DNA of 44,839 nt from Akkermansia muciniphila (GTDB taxonomy: Bacteria > Verrucomicrobiota > Verrucomicrobiia > Verrucomicrobiales > Verrucomicrobiaceae), in assembly GCA_945863205.1 (NCBI GenBank), contig CAMAZK010000010.1, forward strand, positions 1 to 44,839. The letters run 5' to 3'. Shown here piece by piece: positions 32,712 through 41,282 of this stretch (its first letter is position 1; each line of letters begins with the position of its first letter). The notes under the pieces are model-generated. The model was given only the letters and a program-made list of their open reading frames with translations, did no database searches and was not told the DNA's origin. The position numbers were made by a program, and so were the translations under genes.

Positions 32712-33419
32712 TCAGTCAGCCGATGGCGGCACGGGCTCGCGATTGAGCGGCTCGACCATCGACTGGATCGCCTTGTCCTTGCCGTAGGCGGTCAGGACAT
32801 CTCCGGCCTCAATCATGTCGGAAGGCCCGGGCAGTCCAGGGTTGAGTTTCCCCTCCCGTGTGATCGAAAGAATGATAACGCCGCGATCCCAGGGGCGTGA
32901 ATCGCGGAGCGTGCGTCCGGCCAGGTAGGTTCCCGGCAGCACCTCGATCTCGGACACGACGTAGCCGTGCTGAATGCGCAGCAGCAGCTCGTAATCGAGC
33001 ACGCGCACCATGCCGGTGCGTTCAAGGGTGTAATGAATGACGCGGTCGAGCTGCTTCTGAAACCAGCCCAGACGCGACACGAAAAGCAGCAGCAGCAGGC
33101 CGCCGACGAGCCATCCGAGCCGCAGCCACGAGTGGCCTTCGGAGCCGGTTTGCAGCAGAGTGACGACGAGCGTCGCGAGTGCGGAGGTGAGCCCCACATT
33201 GCCGGCCAGAATGAGATCGCGGATGATGCGGCGGCGCACGGGATGGTTCACGACCATCTCCGCCTCCTTGGTGGTGAAGCCGACGCCGAAAAACGCGGAG
33301 TAGGCCTGGAAGCTGGCGGTGTCCCAGCTCAACCCGGTCATCATCAGCGCGGTGGCGCCCACCCGCACCGCCAGCAGCGAGACGAGGGCGATGACGAGGA
33401 GGGCGATGACGGGAGCCAC
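32712..33419 (-). CDS. membrane protein with TrkA-C (RCK_C) domain
   Basis: A 235-aa protein from GTG 33419. Three hydrophobic segments (VIALLVIALVSLLAV, LILAGNVGLTSALATLVVTL, LGWLVGGLLLLLFVSRLGWF) lie in the first 130 residues. A cytoplasmic RCK_C/TrkA-C domain follows at about 150-225: YVVSEIEVLPGTYLAGRTL, RGVIILSITREGKLNPGLPG, DMIEAGDVLTAYGKDKAIQS. TrkA-C domains gate ion transporters by binding ligands; no pore domain or transporter is encoded beside it. It lies between the ceramidase-like and lipoprotein genes. Confidence 0.8.
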   Translation of the reverse strand: MAPVIALLVIALVSLLAVRVGATALMMTGLSWDTASFQAYSAFFGVGFTTKEAEMVVNHPVRRRIIRDLILAGNVGLTSALATLVVTLLQTGSEGHSWLRLGWLVGGLLLLLFVSRLGWFQKQLDRVIHYTLERTGMVRVLDYELLLRIQHGYVVSEIEVLPGTYLAGRTLRDSRPWDRGVIILSITREGKLNPGLPGPSDMIEAGDVLTAYGKDKAIQSMVEPLNREPVPPSAD

Positions 33420-33465
33420 GTGGAGAAAATGACGAATGAGGAAAGCAGAATGACGAACGGCAGAC

Positions 33466-33843
33466 TTAGAGATGCTTCTCGCTGACGGATTTGTCGTGAT
33501 CGTAAACCTGCTCCTTGGTCTGCTTGCCCTTCATGTCCCAGTAGCGGTTGAGCCCGTGGCGCTGACCGTGGTCGAAACTCGTTTCAGAGGACTGCTGGCC
33601 GTTTTCCCACCACTCCTTCATCACGCCGTGCATCTTGCCGCCGACATAGGGGTACTCGCCGGCGGGCTTGCCGTTGGAGTGCGTGTTGCGGACAGTGCCG
33701 GTGTAGGGCTTGCCCTTGTAGTTCGCCTCTTTGCCTTCATTGATCAGTTCGACGTCCTTGTCGGCAAAATCGACCTCAGCAGGCTGTTTTTCGCAGGACG
33801 CGAGGCAGAAGGAGCAAAGGAGCAGGGTGAGGAGTGTCTTCAT
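33466..33843 (-). CDS. MORN-motif lipoprotein
   Basis: A 125-aa protein with a lipoprotein signal MKTLLTLLLCSFCLASCEKQP; the lipobox LASC makes Cys17 the lipidated residue. The mature part has YKGKPYTGTVRNTHSNGKPA, HGVMKEWWENGQQSSETSF and RHGLNRYWDMKGKQTKE, the 'G-x-x-x-x-WxxNGQ' pattern of MORN_2 / YwqK-like proteins. Such proteins are small periplasmic or membrane-anchored beta-hairpin repeats without known catalytic role. No partner toxin is visible, so I do not call it an antitoxin. Confidence 0.82.
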   Translation of the reverse strand: MKTLLTLLLCSFCLASCEKQPAEVDFADKDVELINEGKEANYKGKPYTGTVRNTHSNGKPAGEYPYVGGKMHGVMKEWWENGQQSSETSFDHGQRHGLNRYWDMKGKQTKEQVYDHDKSVSEKHL

Positions 33844-33891
33844 CGGTTCATGGTTGATGCCTGCGGATGATTTTCAACCCGCGTCGCCGGC

Positions 33892-35130
33892 TCATTTCAA
33901 AAACGGGCTCACGATCTTCGTCCAGATCGCGTAGCCCTTCGCATTCATGTGCAGGTCGTCTCTGAGAAAGATGCCCGGAAGCGGCAGGCCGTCCGCGCCA
34001 AGCATGGCGTCGTGGGTGTTGATGAATTCGAGACGCGGATCGGTCTTCGTGAACTGCTCCACGAGGCGGTTGGCCTCCCGCATCTTGTCCACCACCGCCC
34101 AGCGCTTCGGATTCGGGGCGTTGGAAATGTAGCTGATGCGGCAGTCAGGCAGAGCGGTATGAACCCTGGCGGCGAACGCCTGGAAATCGGCGAGCACGCG
34201 TTGCGGGGTCTTGCCGGCGTTGATGTCGTTGCTGCCGGAATACATGACGATCTGCCGCGGACGGTGCTTGATGACGAGCTGATCCACAAAGGTCACGGCA
34301 TCAAAGAGCTCCGAGCCGCCGAAGCCGCGATTGATGACCGGCAGGCCGGGAAAATCCTCCGCCAGCGTCTTCCACATGCGGATGCTGGAGCTGCCGGTGA
34401 AGATGATAGGAGCAGCAGGCGGCGGGTTCTCCGCATCCTGCTTTTCGAAGGCACGGATGTCGCTCTGCCAGCGGATCGCCGAGGTGACGACGTCGTAACC
34501 GGTCTCGCTGAGATGCAGCTTGTCTTCGACATAGCACTCCGGACGCGGCTGGCCGTCGGCACCGAGCAGCAGCGGGAAGGTGTCGATGAATTCGAGGCCC
34601 GTCTGGCCTGCGATGAAGTCGGCGATGAGGCGGTTCGTCTTTTTCACCAGTTCCACCTCGTCCCAGCGTTTCGGGGACGGTGGGATGGAGAGGAAGGAGA
34701 GCTGCGTTTTCGGCAATTCCTGGCGCACCTTGGCCGCAAAGGCCCGAAACGCCGCCAGCACCTCCTCCGGCGTGCGTCCAGCGTGCAGATCGTTGCCACC
34801 GGTGTTGAGGTAGATCTGCTTCGGCCGGTATTTGATGACGATGCGGTCCGCGAAGTGCACCACATCGCTCATCTGCGAGCCACCGAAGCCGCGATTGAGA
34901 ACGGGCGACTTTTTGAAGCGCCCGGGGAGCGACTCCCAGCGGCGGATGTTCGACGCGCCGATGAAGAGCGTCGCGTCCTTTGGCGGAGCCTGGGCCATGT
35001 CTTCAGCCTCGAAGGCGCGGACGGCATTTTCGAAGCGTGCCGGATCGGCCTCCGGAACCGCGAGGAGCGCACCGAAAGGCAGCGTGAGCAGGAGAAGCAG
35101 CGGCAGGCGAAAATCTCGGCGATAATACAT
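33892..35130 (-). CDS. tandem SGNH hydrolase (two catalytic domains)
   Basis: A 412-aa protein with signal peptide MYYRRDFRLPLLLLLTLPFG. Domain 1 (about 30-220): TLFIGASNIRRW (block I Ser), VLNRGFGGSQ (Gly), YLNTGGNDLHAG (Asn), EDKLHLSETGY (Asp-x-x-His). Domain 2 (about 230-412): IIFTGSSSIRMW, VINRGFGGSE, VMYSGSNDINAG, RDDLHMNAKGY. Both domains keep all four blocks, so both may be active. They probably act as extracytoplasmic esterases. The ATG at 35130 directly precedes the signal peptide; longer starts on the same frame add unlikely sequence. The plus-strand GlgX gene begins 34 bp away. Confidence 0.85.
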   Translation of the reverse strand: MYYRRDFRLPLLLLLTLPFGALLAVPEADPARFENAVRAFEAEDMAQAPPKDATLFIGASNIRRWESLPGRFKKSPVLNRGFGGSQMSDVVHFADRIVIKYRPKQIYLNTGGNDLHAGRTPEEVLAAFRAFAAKVRQELPKTQLSFLSIPPSPKRWDEVELVKKTNRLIADFIAGQTGLEFIDTFPLLLGADGQPRPECYVEDKLHLSETGYDVVTSAIRWQSDIRAFEKQDAENPPPAAPIIFTGSSSIRMWKTLAEDFPGLPVINRGFGGSELFDAVTFVDQLVIKHRPRQIVMYSGSNDINAGKTPQRVLADFQAFAARVHTALPDCRISYISNAPNPKRWAVVDKMREANRLVEQFTKTDPRLEFINTHDAMLGADGLPLPGIFLRDDLHMNAKGYAIWTKIVSPFLK

Positions 35131-35164
35131 AGCGCTCTGGCAAACGTTGTGCGTGATAAGGCTC

Positions 35165-37360
35165 ATGCAGTCATTGCTCAAAAGCTGGAAACGAAAATTC
35201 GCCCCCTCTGCCGTGGTCCGCGCGGCGGGGAGCGTGGACTTCTCCCCCACCGACATTCCGCTGCGCCCGGGAGTCACGCTGCTCGACGACGGCGCCCAGT
35301 TCGTCGTGCGCGCCCGGCACGCGGACGCCGTGGACCTCTGCCTCTACGATCCGGCAGATCCGGCTGCCGAAACGGCCCGCGTGCGCATGCGGCTGACGGA
35401 GTGCGGGCTCTGGCACGCCCGCGTGGGAGGTGTGCGCCCCGGCGCCCTCTACGGCTACCGCGTGCACGGCCCCTGGCGCCCCAAGAACGCGATGCGCTTC
35501 AACGCCAACAAGCTGCTGCTGGATCCCTACGCCCGCGCCATCCTGGGCACGCCGGACGCAGCCGAGCACATGCGCAGCGCACCCGATCCGCAGCACACGC
35601 CGGGCTCCATCGACAACGGCGCCCTGGCGCTGAAGAGCGTGGTGATCGACGAGTCCTTCGAATGGGGCGGCGACACCCTGCCGCGCATCCCGTGGAGTGA
35701 CACGGTGATCTCCGAACTGCATGTGAAGGGCTTCACAAAAACGCACCCGCAGGTCCCCGCCGCTCTGCAGGGCACCTATGCCGGGCTGGCGCATCCGGCC
35801 GTCATCGCCTACCTGCGCGACCTCGGCATCACCAGCGTGCAACTGCTGCCGGTGCATCAGCATCTGGACGACGCCTTTCTGCTGGAACGCGGCCTGACGA
35901 ACTACTGGGGCTACAACACGATCGGCTTCTTCGCGCCGCACAGCACCTACGCCAGCGTGAGCGACCCGCAGGAGCAGGTGCGGGAGTTCAAGGCGATGGT
36001 GAAGGCCTTCCACGCCGCCGGCATGGAGGTGATCCTGGACGTGGTTTACAACCACACCGCCGAGGGCAACGAAAACGGCCCGACCCTCATGTTCCGCGGC
36101 TTCGATGACTACGGCTACTACCGCCATGACTTCGGCAGGCATGGCGCCAGCTACTTGAACGTGACCGGCTGCGGAAATTCGGTCGATTCCGCCAGTGCGG
36201 CGGGCCTGCGCCTCATCCTGGACAGCCTGCGCTACTGGGTCACGGAGATGCACGTGGACGGCTTCCGCTTCGACCTGGCCGTGACCGTCGCCCGCAATGA
36301 GCGGCATGAGTTTCATCCGCAGTCCCAGTTCCTCAGCGCCGTGGCGCAGGATCCGGTGCTCTCGCAGGTCAAGTTGATCGCCGAGGCCTGGGACATCTCC
36401 CGCATGGACAGCTACCAGGTGGGGCACTTCCCGGAGCCGTGGCGGGAGCTGAACGGCAAGTTCCGCGACACCGTGCGCTCCTGGTGGCGCGGAGACGCGG
36501 GAACCACGCCCGACTTTGCCAAGCGTCTCACCGGCAGCTCGGGCACCTTCGGCTGGAATCAGCGACCGCCCACCGCCAGCGTCAATTTCATCACCTCCCA
36601 CGACGGCTTCACCCTGACCGACCTCGTCAGCTACGAGCACAAGCACAACGAGGCCAACCACGAGGGCAACCGCGACGGCGACGACAACAACCACAGCAGC
36701 AACTGCGGCGAGGAGGGACCGACCGATTCGGCCAAAATCAACGAACTCCGCGACCGGATGCGGCGCGGCATGATCGCCTCGATGATGTGCTCCCTCGGCG
36801 TGCCCTTTTTCACCGCCGGGGACGAGCGCGGACGCACCCAGAGCGGCAACAACAACGCCTACTGCCAGGACAGCCCCCTCAGCTGGCTCGACTGGTCCGC
36901 CTGCGACGAGGAGATGCTGGAGTTCACCCGCCGCATGGCCGCCTTCCGCCGCAGCATCCCGGCCCTGCGCCGCCACAGCTACTTTGACGGGAAGCTCAAT
37001 CCTGCCACCGGCATGCGTGATGTCGCCTGGCTGGACGGCAACGGCACCCTGCTCTGCCACGACGAGTGGCACGACCCGGAGCGCACCTATTTCGGCGCCC
37101 TGCTGGATGCCGAGTGCGCGGAGCCCCGGGTGCTACTGCTGCTCTTCAACAACGGCCTCCATCCGCACCCGTTTGTGCTCCCTGGACTGCCTGAAACCCG
37201 CTGGGCGGTGGTGTTTGACACCGCGCTGAGCCCCTCCTTCCCGGAGGGTCCAGCGCCCACTTTCCAGGGAACCGGTGCCTACGACCTCCACGGACGCACC
37301 TTCGCCTGCCTCCGGCTCGAAGCCGGCCGCTGCGAGGATCTGGAGCCGCTGGCTTGCTGA
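35165..37360 (+). CDS. glgX: glycogen debranching enzyme (isoamylase-type)
   Basis: A 731-aa cytoplasmic protein. An N-terminal CBM48-like domain (LYGYRVHGPWRPKNAMRFNA, about 75-95) precedes the GH13 TIM barrel. Catalytic blocks: DVVYNHTAEGNENGPTLMF (region I), MHVDGFRFDLAVTV (Asp nucleophile), KLIAEAWDISRM (acid/base Glu) and FITSHDGFTLTDLVS (third Asp). GlgX-type enzymes cleave alpha-1,6 branches of phosphorylase-limit glycogen. NCGEEGPTD matches the family block usually written NCGxEG. The start at 35165 is an ATG; a TTG at 35147 would add six residues. It is divergent from the tandem SGNH gene. No other glycogen gene is in the window. Confidence 0.93.
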   Translation: MQSLLKSWKRKFAPSAVVRAAGSVDFSPTDIPLRPGVTLLDDGAQFVVRARHADAVDLCLYDPADPAAETARVRMRLTECGLWHARVGGVRPGALYGYRVHGPWRPKNAMRFNANKLLLDPYARAILGTPDAAEHMRSAPDPQHTPGSIDNGALALKSVVIDESFEWGGDTLPRIPWSDTVISELHVKGFTKTHPQVPAALQGTYAGLAHPAVIAYLRDLGITSVQLLPVHQHLDDAFLLERGLTNYWGYNTIGFFAPHSTYASVSDPQEQVREFKAMVKAFHAAGMEVILDVVYNHTAEGNENGPTLMFRGFDDYGYYRHDFGRHGASYLNVTGCGNSVDSASAAGLRLILDSLRYWVTEMHVDGFRFDLAVTVARNERHEFHPQSQFLSAVAQDPVLSQVKLIAEAWDISRMDSYQVGHFPEPWRELNGKFRDTVRSWWRGDAGTTPDFAKRLTGSSGTFGWNQRPPTASVNFITSHDGFTLTDLVSYEHKHNEANHEGNRDGDDNNHSSNCGEEGPTDSAKINELRDRMRRGMIASMMCSLGVPFFTAGDERGRTQSGNNNAYCQDSPLSWLDWSACDEEMLEFTRRMAAFRRSIPALRRHSYFDGKLNPATGMRDVAWLDGNGTLLCHDEWHDPERTYFGALLDAECAEPRVLLLLFNNGLHPHPFVLPGLPETRWAVVFDTALSPSFPEGPAPTFQGTGAYDLHGRTFACLRLEAGRCEDLEPLAC

Positions 37361-37472
37361 AGGGCATGCTGCGCGTCGTGAGGTTTTGTGAGTTTGCAGT
37401 TCCTCATCCTTGTCCTGTTCCTTGTCTTCATCCTCCGGGAGAAGGTTGAAGACGTGGAGATGCAGCCAAGGA

Positions 37473-37514
37473 CTGGGGGACTCCGTTCCCCAGAACGACG
37501 GGGACAGAGTCCCC
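37473..37514. terminator. two adjacent hairpins after glgX
   Basis: Hairpin 1: CTGGGG (37473-37478) with CCCCAG (37488-37493). Hairpin 2: GGGGAC-AGA-GTCCCC (37500-37514). The second belongs to the 39-bp repeat at 37497-37535. No T-tract follows. They probably end or stabilise the glgX transcript. The remainder of 37361-37472 is low-information intergenic DNA with no recognisable gene. Confidence 0.4.
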
Positions 37515-37535
37515 TTCACCTTGAGCTTTGGCGCT
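37497..37535 (+). repeat. 39-bp hairpin repeat, copy 1
   Basis: Begins GACGGGGACAGAG and ends with a segment close to TTGAGCTTTGGCGCT. It is nearly identical to the reverse complement of 44482-44520, about 7 kb away on the far side of the polysaccharide operon. Confidence 0.75.
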
Positions 37536-37622
37536 ATCGTCTGGGAAGGAATCACACCAAGGGGTGACGCGAGTTAGACCTTTCCGTCACACCGGGGGAC
37601 CTGAAAAACCCGAAGCGGCGGT

Positions 37623-37651
37623 TTGCTCAAATGTTTTATGGTGTTTATAGT
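37623..37651 (+). promoter_or_regulatory. sigma-70-like promoter of the polysaccharide operon
   Basis: TTGCTC (37623-37628), 17-nt spacer, TATAGT (37646-37651) in an unusually AT-rich stretch. The start codon of the MurJ-like gene is only 9 bp after the -10 box, so the mRNA would be nearly leaderless if transcription begins at about 37658. Confidence 0.5.
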
Positions 37652-37659
37652 TTATGTGA

Positions 37660-39039
37660 ATGCCTGCAATCCGCGTCGCCCTGCCCGCCCCGCTGCGTTC
37701 CCTGGTCGCCCGGGGGGCGGGATCGGCTGTGTTCTCGGGCTTTCTGCTGGTGGCCATGCTCACCATGGTCGGAAAGGTGGTCGCCTTTGCCAAGGACGCC
37801 GTCATCGCGGCCAAAATGGGCACGGCGGACGACCTCGACGCCTTCATGCTGGTGTTCGGCTTTTTTTCCTTCGCCGCGACCGTTTTGGCCGGCGGCCTGC
37901 CGGAGTCCTTCGTGCCCGCTTACGCGGAGCTCCGCGAGCGTCGCGGCCTGCGCCGGGCGGAGCGTCTCGGCGTGCAGTGCGCCGTCTGGCACTTCGCCGC
38001 GCTGCTGATCTGCGGGGTCGGGATTTCGCTGGCCGCACCTGCCCTCGTCGAACGCGCCACCCACGGCTTCACACCGGAAAAACAGGCACTAGCCGTGAAG
38101 CTCCTGCACGGCCTGCTGCCCTTCCTGCTGTGCTTCGGGCTGGCGCATCACCTCTCAGCCTGGCTTCGCGCCGGGAAGTATTTTCTGCTGGCCGCTTCAG
38201 CGCCGCTGCTCGTGCCCTTTGGCATCGTCACCGCCCTCGTGCTGGCGGGTGATCAGGTCAGCGCGTGGACGCTCGTCTCCGGCACGGTCTGGGGCGCGGT
38301 CGCGCACGTCGCGGTGCTTTTGATCGCGCTCACCCGCCGCCTGCCGCACAGCGCCCGCTGGTGGCGCTGCTGTCTGAGGCACTGGGAGCCAGGCCTGCGC
38401 ACCGTGCTGACAAATTCAGTGCCTTACCTCGTCGGCGGGATCGCCTTCGGCAGCGCCGCCGTGGTGGATCAGACGATGGCCGCGTGGCTGACGGCCGGCT
38501 CGGTTTCCGTGCTCGGCTATTCGGAAAAACTGTGCACCGTCGTGCTGGCGATCACCGCCAGTCCCGCCGCCGACGTGCTTTTCCCGCACTTCTCCGAGCT
38601 CGTCGCGCGTCGTGACTGGAAAGGGCTGCGCAAGCGCCTCTTCACCAGCGCCGGTCTCATCGTCGGCGCAGCGCTGCCCATGACGCTGTTCCTCGTCCTC
38701 CTGGCACCATGGATCGTGCGCGTGCTGTTCGAGCGCGGAGCCTTCGGTGCGGATGACACGCAGCGTGTGGCCGAGGTGCTGCGCTTCGCCGCCTTCCAGA
38801 TCCCCTTTTACATCGTCGGCACCGTGGCTGCGCGGGTGGCCGTGTCGCTGCAGGCGGCGCGTTTCATGCTGACCATCGCCTTCAGCGCTCTGGTGCTCAA
38901 TGCCACGCTGAACTGGCTCTTCATGCACCATCTCGGCGTCGCTGGCATCGCGCTTTCCACCGTCTTCGTGCACGCCCTTTCCGCTGCGGCCACCTGCACG
39001 GTCTGCCTCGTCGTCATCCGCCGAAAGGAGGCCGCGTGA
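37660..39039 (+). CDS. MurJ/MviN-like lipid-linked oligosaccharide flippase
   Basis: A 459-aa integral membrane protein with about 12-14 hydrophobic helices. Early segment GFLLVAMLTMVGKVVAFAKD then AVIAAKMGTADDLDAFMLVF; the 'GxSxxxDAFxxA'-type stretch and later FERGAFGADDTQRVAEVL match the MurJ/MviN family of MOP flippases. It may flip lipid II, but its place before a glycosyltransferase, an amidotransferase and an O-antigen-ligase-like gene suggests a flippase for a surface polysaccharide. Its TGA overlaps the GTG start of the next gene. It is shorter than typical MurJ (about 510 aa). Confidence 0.85.
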   Translation: MPAIRVALPAPLRSLVARGAGSAVFSGFLLVAMLTMVGKVVAFAKDAVIAAKMGTADDLDAFMLVFGFFSFAATVLAGGLPESFVPAYAELRERRGLRRAERLGVQCAVWHFAALLICGVGISLAAPALVERATHGFTPEKQALAVKLLHGLLPFLLCFGLAHHLSAWLRAGKYFLLAASAPLLVPFGIVTALVLAGDQVSAWTLVSGTVWGAVAHVAVLLIALTRRLPHSARWWRCCLRHWEPGLRTVLTNSVPYLVGGIAFGSAAVVDQTMAAWLTAGSVSVLGYSEKLCTVVLAITASPAADVLFPHFSELVARRDWKGLRKRLFTSAGLIVGAALPMTLFLVLLAPWIVRVLFERGAFGADDTQRVAEVLRFAAFQIPFYIVGTVAARVAVSLQAARFMLTIAFSALVLNATLNWLFMHHLGVAGIALSTVFVHALSAAATCTVCLVVIRRKEAA

Positions 39040-41282
39040 GAATCGCGTTCATCATTCGCGATCTCGGCCACGGCGGTGCGCAGCGCCAGCTCGTGCTGCT
39101 GGCCGCAGGAATGCGGCGGGAGGGTCATGACGTCAGCGTCATCCATTTTTACGACGGCGCCTTCCGTGCCGAACTCGAAGCCGCCGGCGTGCGCACGGTC
39201 TGCGTCGGCAAAAAGAGCCGCTGGGACCTGCTCGGCTTCTTCTTCCGCCTCGTCAAAGCCGCGCGGACTTCGCGTCCCGACGTCCTGCACGGCTACCTGG
39301 CCGAATCGAACCTCATGGCGCTGTTTTTGAAGCCATTCTGCGGTTTCCCGCGCATCGCCTGGGGTGTGCGCGACTCGCAGACCGACGCGCATCTTTGGGG
39401 CCTTCTCGGCAGGCTCAGCTTCCGTCTGAACTGCCTGCTCGCCCGCTTTGCCGACGTGATCATCTGCAATTCAAGCGCCGGACGCGACTACTACCTGGCA
39501 CGCGGCTATCCCGCGCACAAGACGCACGTCGTGCCGAACGGCATCGACACCGGGCGCTTCCAGCCAAAACCGCACCCGCGCTCCGATGCGCCCACCTTCG
39601 GCCTCGTCGGACGCCTGAGTCCGATGAAGGACCACGCCACCTTCCTCAAAGCAGCGACGCTGGTGCCGGACGCGCGATTCGTCATCGTCGGCAGCGGTGA
39701 TGAAAACTACGCGCAGGAGATGCGCACACTCGCCGCGGCGCTCGGCATCGCGGATCGCGTGACCTGGCTTCCCGCACAAGACGACATGCCGTCCGTCTAT
39801 GCAGGCTTCGACTGCCTCGTGAACGCCAGCGCCTTCGGTGAAGGCTTTTCCAACGTCATCGGCGAGGCCATGGCCTGCGGCGTGCCCTGCATCGCCAGCG
39901 ATGTCGGCGACAGCGCCGCGATCATCGGCGATCCATCGCACATCTTCCCCGCCGGCGATCACGAAGCACTCGCCGGACGCATGCTCGATTTCGCGAAGCA
40001 AAGTAGCCCTCTCGCTCTGCGAGAGGAGCCTGGCGCTCCGCAAAAAGAAAACGCCATCAAGCTCCAAAACGCGCCGCACGCGCGGCCACGCTCAGCTCAT
40101 CTCGCGGAGCGAGATGGCTACTCTGCTGACGCGAAGCCACGCCAACGCATCATCGACGAATTCAGCATCGAGCGTCTCATCGAGCGCACGACAGGCCTCC
40201 TCGGCAAAAAAGTCATGTGGATCACCACCGGCCTGGGCAGCGGCGGCGCGGAGATGATGCTGGCGCAGCTCGTCAGCGGCCTGCCCAAACTTCAGCACGT
40301 CGTCGTCAGCCTCACCCGCGGTGGCAAGCACGCCGCCGCGCTTTCGAACGTCCACAGCCTCGACATGCCCGCAGGCAAACCCACGCTGAAGGCGCTCTGG
40401 AGGCTGCTGCGGATCGTGCGCCGCGAAAAGCCGGACGTGCTCATGGGCTGGATGTATCACGGCTGCCTCGTCGCCGCGCTCGCGAAGTTCATGCGCGTCA
40501 AACGCACGCCGATGATCTGGAACATCCGCCAGAGCCTCTACGACCTGAAACTCGAAAAACGCGGCTCCGCGCTCGTCATCCGCGCCCTCGCCGGTCTCTC
40601 GTGGCTGCCGGACCGCATCACCTACAACTCCCGTCTCAGCTCGCAGCAGCACGAAGCCATCGGCTACCGCGCCTCGAAAACGCAGCTCATCGCCAACGGC
40701 TTCGATCTCACGAAATGGACGCCCGGCACGCCCGCACCGGCGCTCATCGGCCGTTTCGGCCGTAACGCCGCGATGAAGGACTACCCGACCTTCATCGAAG
40801 CCGCGAAACTCATCCACGCGAAGCACCCGGAAGCCCGGTTCATCATCGTGGGTGCGGAAACCGAAACGCTCGACGCACCGCCCTTCATCGAAGTCCTCGG
40901 CGAGCGTGCAGACCTGCCCGCGCTCACCGCCTCGCTGAACATCGCCGTGTCCTCCTCGGCCTTCGGCGAAGGTTTCCCCAACGTCGTCGGCGAGGCCATG
41001 GCCTGTGCCGTGCCCGTCGTCGCCACCGACATTGGCGACACGCGCTGGGTCATGGGCGACAGCGGGCACATCGTGCCGCCGGGTGATCCGCAGGCGCTCG
41101 CTAAGGCCTGCATCGGCATCCTCGAAGCTGGGATCACGCAGGACCACGCCGCCCGTGAGCGCATTGAGCGGCACTTTTCGCTCACCAGCGTCCTCCGGGC
41201 CTTCGAAACACTGCTTTCGACCACCGAATCCCCGACCCACCGACCCACCGTCCTACCGACCTACCAGCCATGTGTGGAATAG
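39036..41282 (+). CDS. fused double GT4 glycosyltransferase
   Basis: A 748-aa protein from GTG 39036, overlapping the flippase gene by 4 bp. Half 1 (residues 1-385): RIAFIIRDLGHGGAQRQLVL, HVVPNGIDTGRF, LVGRLSPMKDHATFLKAA, SAFGEGFSNVIGEAMACGVP (catalytic E-x7-E region). Half 2 (about 392-748): VMWITTGLGSGGAEMMLAQL, LIANGFDLTKW, LIGRFGRNAAMKDYPTFIEA, SAFGEGFPNVVGEAMACAVP. Both halves are complete retaining GT-B transferases, so the enzyme could add two sugars in sequence. An internal ATG at 40215 marks where a separate second gene may once have begun. Residues about 318-366 derive from an inserted palindromic element (see repeat). It overlaps asnB by 13 bp. Confidence 0.88.
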   Translation: MRIAFIIRDLGHGGAQRQLVLLAAGMRREGHDVSVIHFYDGAFRAELEAAGVRTVCVGKKSRWDLLGFFFRLVKAARTSRPDVLHGYLAESNLMALFLKPFCGFPRIAWGVRDSQTDAHLWGLLGRLSFRLNCLLARFADVIICNSSAGRDYYLARGYPAHKTHVVPNGIDTGRFQPKPHPRSDAPTFGLVGRLSPMKDHATFLKAATLVPDARFVIVGSGDENYAQEMRTLAAALGIADRVTWLPAQDDMPSVYAGFDCLVNASAFGEGFSNVIGEAMACGVPCIASDVGDSAAIIGDPSHIFPAGDHEALAGRMLDFAKQSSPLALREEPGAPQKENAIKLQNAPHARPRSAHLAERDGYSADAKPRQRIIDEFSIERLIERTTGLLGKKVMWITTGLGSGGAEMMLAQLVSGLPKLQHVVVSLTRGGKHAAALSNVHSLDMPAGKPTLKALWRLLRIVRREKPDVLMGWMYHGCLVAALAKFMRVKRTPMIWNIRQSLYDLKLEKRGSALVIRALAGLSWLPDRITYNSRLSSQQHEAIGYRASKTQLIANGFDLTKWTPGTPAPALIGRFGRNAAMKDYPTFIEAAKLIHAKHPEARFIIVGAETETLDAPPFIEVLGERADLPALTASLNIAVSSSAFGEGFPNVVGEAMACAVPVVATDIGDTRWVMGDSGHIVPPGDPQALAKACIGILEAGITQDHAARERIERHFSLTSVLRAFETLLSTTESPTHRPTVLPTYQPCVE
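39990..40133. repeat. palindromic element inserted in frame in the glycosyltransferase gene
   Basis: Two imperfect inverted arms: AGTAGCC-CTCTCGCTCTGCGAGAG near 40003-40025, and its counterpart ending CGAGATGGCTACT near 40099-40123. Each arm also contains its own 7-bp hairpin (40009-40025 and 40099-40115). The length keeps the reading frame open, and the encoded stretch (SSPLALREEPGAP to LAERDGYSADAK) is unlike GT4 sequence. It sits in the loop between the last helix of GT half 1 and its closing region. Confidence 0.75.

Noticed and set aside
33466-33843. Antitoxin of a toxin-antitoxin pair (YwqK-like naming)
   Set aside because: The protein is a lipoprotein outside the cytoplasm and no toxin gene is adjacent.
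35171-37072. Long minus-strand open frame (633 codons) opposite glgX
   Set aside because: It lies wholly antisense to a clearly recognised GlgX gene; GC-rich third positions create such shadows, and the translation is low-complexity (Val/Ala/Gly/His-rich).
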